Source: Piscinibacterium candidicorallinum (GTDB lineage: Bacteria; Pseudomonadota; Gammaproteobacteria; Burkholderiales; Burkholderiaceae_C). From it: a stretch of DNA of 64,000 nucleotides. The notes below the pieces were generated by a model. It saw only the letters and a program-made list of their open reading frames with translations. It had not been told where the DNA came from and did no database searches. Location: assembly GCF_047549485.1 (NCBI RefSeq), contig NZ_CP180191.1:1674001-1738000 (forward strand), in the 5' to 3' direction. Positions 62,289-64,000 of this stretch are shown here, in pieces. The position numbers were made by a program, and so were the translations under genes. Numbering within the stretch: position 1 is the first letter of the stretch; every line of letters starts with the position of its first letter.

Positions 62289-63338
62289 ATGCACCCACCG
62301 ATCGCGGTTCGGTCATCGGCCTACCTGCGCTTGCTCAACACGGCGCTTTGTCTCTCCATCGTTCTAGGGTTCGTTGCCCCGCAGAGCCGAGCTCAGCAAG
62401 GCGGTGCAGCTGCGGCTGACTCGCGCAGCGAGCTGGTCTGGCTGGCCAAGATCCAGCAAGCGGCGCTTCGGCAGAACTACGCCGGCCATTTTGTCTATCA
62501 GCAGGGCGCTTCGATGCAGTCCTCGCGGATTGCGCACATGGTCGAGGGTGGCAATGTCTTCGAGAAGCTCGAAGTCCTGGACGGCCAGCCACAGGAGGTC
62601 ATCCGCAAGAACGATCAGGTCTATTGCTACATCCCCGGCGCACGCACCCTGCTGATTGAGCGGCGCCCGAACCCGGACCAGTTTCCGTCGCTCTTGCGCC
62701 GCCCAGCCTCGGAAGTGGCTGAGTTCTATGACATTCGCCTTGGTGGCAATGAGCGCGTGGCGGGGGTGGATTGCCAGGTGCTGACCCTCAAACCCAAGGA
62801 TGCTTTCCGCTACGGCTATCGGCTGTGGGCGGATCGCGGCACGGGGTTGCTGCTCAAGGCGCAGACCCTGGACACGCAAGGCAACGTGATCGAGCAGATT
62901 GCGTTCACGCAGGTACGCATCGGCGGCAACATTGACCGCAAGCTGCTGCGCACGAGCGTCACCTCGACTGAAGGCTGGCGGATCGAGCGTGCAGACCTCG
63001 GGCGCGCAGACCCCGCGCTGGCCCAGTGGCAGGTCAAGAACGTCCCGCCCGGCTTTACGCGTACCCATGAGATCGTCCGCAGCGTCGGTGGTCGTCAGCA
63101 GGTTGGGCAGATTGTCTATTCGGACGGATTGGCGGCAATTTCGATCTTCATCGAGCCCGCGGGCGCCGTGCCCAGCAGCCAGCGCGAGGGTTCGACAGTT
63201 CAGGGTGCCGTGAGCGTGGCCATGCGCAAGCTGGGCGAGCATTGGCTCACCGTGGTGGGCGAGGTGCCGATGCTGTCGGTTCGCCGCGTGATTGGCTCGA
63301 TCGAACAAGCGGCATCCACCGCCGCGGTTGCACGCTGA
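62289..63338 (+). CDS. rseB: Periplasmic sigma-E regulator RseB/MucB
   Basis: The 349-residue protein has a signal peptide (LNTALCLSIVLGFVAPQSRA), a large N-terminal LolA-like domain (QNYAGHFVYQQGASMQSSRIAHMVEGGNVFEKLEVLDGQPQEVIRKNDQVYCYIP) and a small C-terminal domain that binds RseA. It protects RseA from cleavage until misfolded lipoproteins or LPS are sensed. It follows rseA by 14 bases. rseC does not follow; degP does. Confidence 0.94.
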   Translation: MHPPIAVRSSAYLRLLNTALCLSIVLGFVAPQSRAQQGGAAAADSRSELVWLAKIQQAALRQNYAGHFVYQQGASMQSSRIAHMVEGGNVFEKLEVLDGQPQEVIRKNDQVYCYIPGARTLLIERRPNPDQFPSLLRRPASEVAEFYDIRLGGNERVAGVDCQVLTLKPKDAFRYGYRLWADRGTGLLLKAQTLDTQGNVIEQIAFTQVRIGGNIDRKLLRTSVTSTEGWRIERADLGRADPALAQWQVKNVPPGFTRTHEIVRSVGGRQQVGQIVYSDGLAAISIFIEPAGAVPSSQREGSTVQGAVSVAMRKLGEHWLTVVGEVPMLSVRRVIGSIEQAASTAAVAR

Positions 63339-63391
63339 GGGCGCGGTCGCGCCTTGTTTTTCTCTTTTCTCTCATCCGCCGTTGTCTGCAC

Positions 63392-64000
63392 ATGAAAACA
63401 CAGCTCACCCGTCTGTTTGGCGCCGCACTGCTCGGCGCCGGTCTTCTGGCTGCAGGGCCTGCGCTCGCGCAAGGCGCTGCCGCGCCCGCTCGTACCGCGT
63501 TTGTGGACTTTGCCGATGTGGTCGAGCGCGCCGACCCCGCCGTGGTCAACATCCGCACGACCGAGCGCCCGCGTGGACCGCGCGGGCCCCAGGGTGCGCC
63601 GGGCGAACAGGATCCCTTCGAGCTGTTCCGGCGTTTCTTCGGCCCCGATGTGCCGAGCATGCCGCGGCCGCAGCCCAACCCGCGCGCCCCCCGCGGCGGC
63701 AATCAGGACGAGGTGCCCCGCGGCGTCGGTTCGGGCTTCTTCATCTCAGCCGACGGCTTCATCCTGACCAACCACCATGTGGTCAACGGTGCTGATGAGA
63801 TCTATGTCACCCTGACCGACAAGCGCGAGCTCAAGGCCCGCATCATCGGCTCGGATGAGCGTACGGACGTCGCCCTAATCAAGGTCGAGGGCACGGGCTT
63901 CCCGCGTCTGCCGATCGGTGATCCGGGCAAGCTGCGCAAGGGCGAATGGGTGATGGCCATCGGCTCGCCCTTCGGCCTCGAAAACACGGTGACGGCCGGC
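63392..64000 (+). CDS. degP: DegP/MucD periplasmic serine protease, 3' end missing
   Basis: The frame from ATG 63392 is open to the window edge (203 residues). A signal peptide ends ALAQG, then FADVVERADPAVVNIRT, a disordered Pro/Arg/Gly-rich insert (GPRGPQGAPGEQ... and PRPQPNPRAPRGGNQDE), and the trypsin-like protease start GSGFFISADGFILTNHHVVNGADEIYV with the catalytic His, then DERTDVALIKVEG with the catalytic Asp. The Ser and the PDZ domains would lie beyond the window. It is the downstream member of the rpoE-rseA-rseB operon. Confidence 0.95.
   Translation, partial: MKTQLTRLFGAALLGAGLLAAGPALAQGAAAPARTAFVDFADVVERADPAVVNIRTTERPRGPRGPQGAPGEQDPFELFRRFFGPDVPSMPRPQPNPRAPRGGNQDEVPRGVGSGFFISADGFILTNHHVVNGADEIYVTLTDKRELKARIIGSDERTDVALIKVEGTGFPRLPIGDPGKLRKGEWVMAIGSPFGLENTVTAG

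Overview
The window is GC-rich (most rows near 65-68% GC) and reads as a chromosomal stretch of a betaproteobacterium, most likely order Burkholderiales. The evidence is gene order: thrC-moeA-moaD-moaE leading to clpB, moaA next to rne with divergent rluC, smpB divergent from ratA-ratB, guaB-guaA-tadA, and yceF / yceD-rpmF-plsX-fabHDG-acpP-fabF followed by rpoE-rseA-rseB-degP. I cannot name a genus. No tRNA, rRNA, CRISPR array, prophage or insertion sequence was recognised.

Layout. 1-3529: a tightly overlapped operon with the end of thrC, three molybdopterin genes and the fluoride channel crcB. 3530-7280: a small outer-membrane barrel and the disaggregase clpB, both preceded by a similar heat-shock-like promoter. 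7291-19766: accessory region with a lower-GC lipoprotein, an S46 peptidase, a nucleotidyltransferase, a DM13 protein, a TonB-dependent receptor, an MFS exporter, a GNAT protein, an RraA-like protein and small genes. 19767-26966: glyoxylate shunt (aceA, glcB) around a PilZ/YcgR-like protein, a LysR regulator and a haloacid dehalogenase. 27005-36531: methyltransferase, M48 protease, kinase-like protein, secreted hydrolase, MarR-GNAT fusion, two membrane proteins and an OmpA-family porin. 37017-44794: smpB, ratAB, a DUF4124 protein, then a purine/housekeeping operon guaB-amn-guaA-small membrane protein-tadA-ldcA. 44811-52432: a YegP-like protein, moaA, rne, rluC, a HAD phosphatase and a Rieske protein. 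52859-60975: fatty-acid and phospholipid synthesis cluster. 61059-64000: the envelope-stress sigma factor, its two regulators and the start of a DegP/MucD protease.

The most interesting non-coding signal is a family of about eleven intergenic repeats of 50-75 bases (core TTTCCGCTTG, a short CCGC...GCGG hairpin, then a second variable hairpin). They occur singly, as inverted pairs and as direct pairs. Two copies carry an extra upstream hairpin at an identical 16-base distance. One copy supplies the apparent intrinsic terminator of the TonB receptor gene. No associated transposase lies in the window. Other points of interest are a perfect 30-base in-frame duplication in the S46 peptidase, a 120-base tandem repeat after the OmpA-family gene, nested palindromes ahead of aceA, and an AMP nucleosidase between guaB and guaA.
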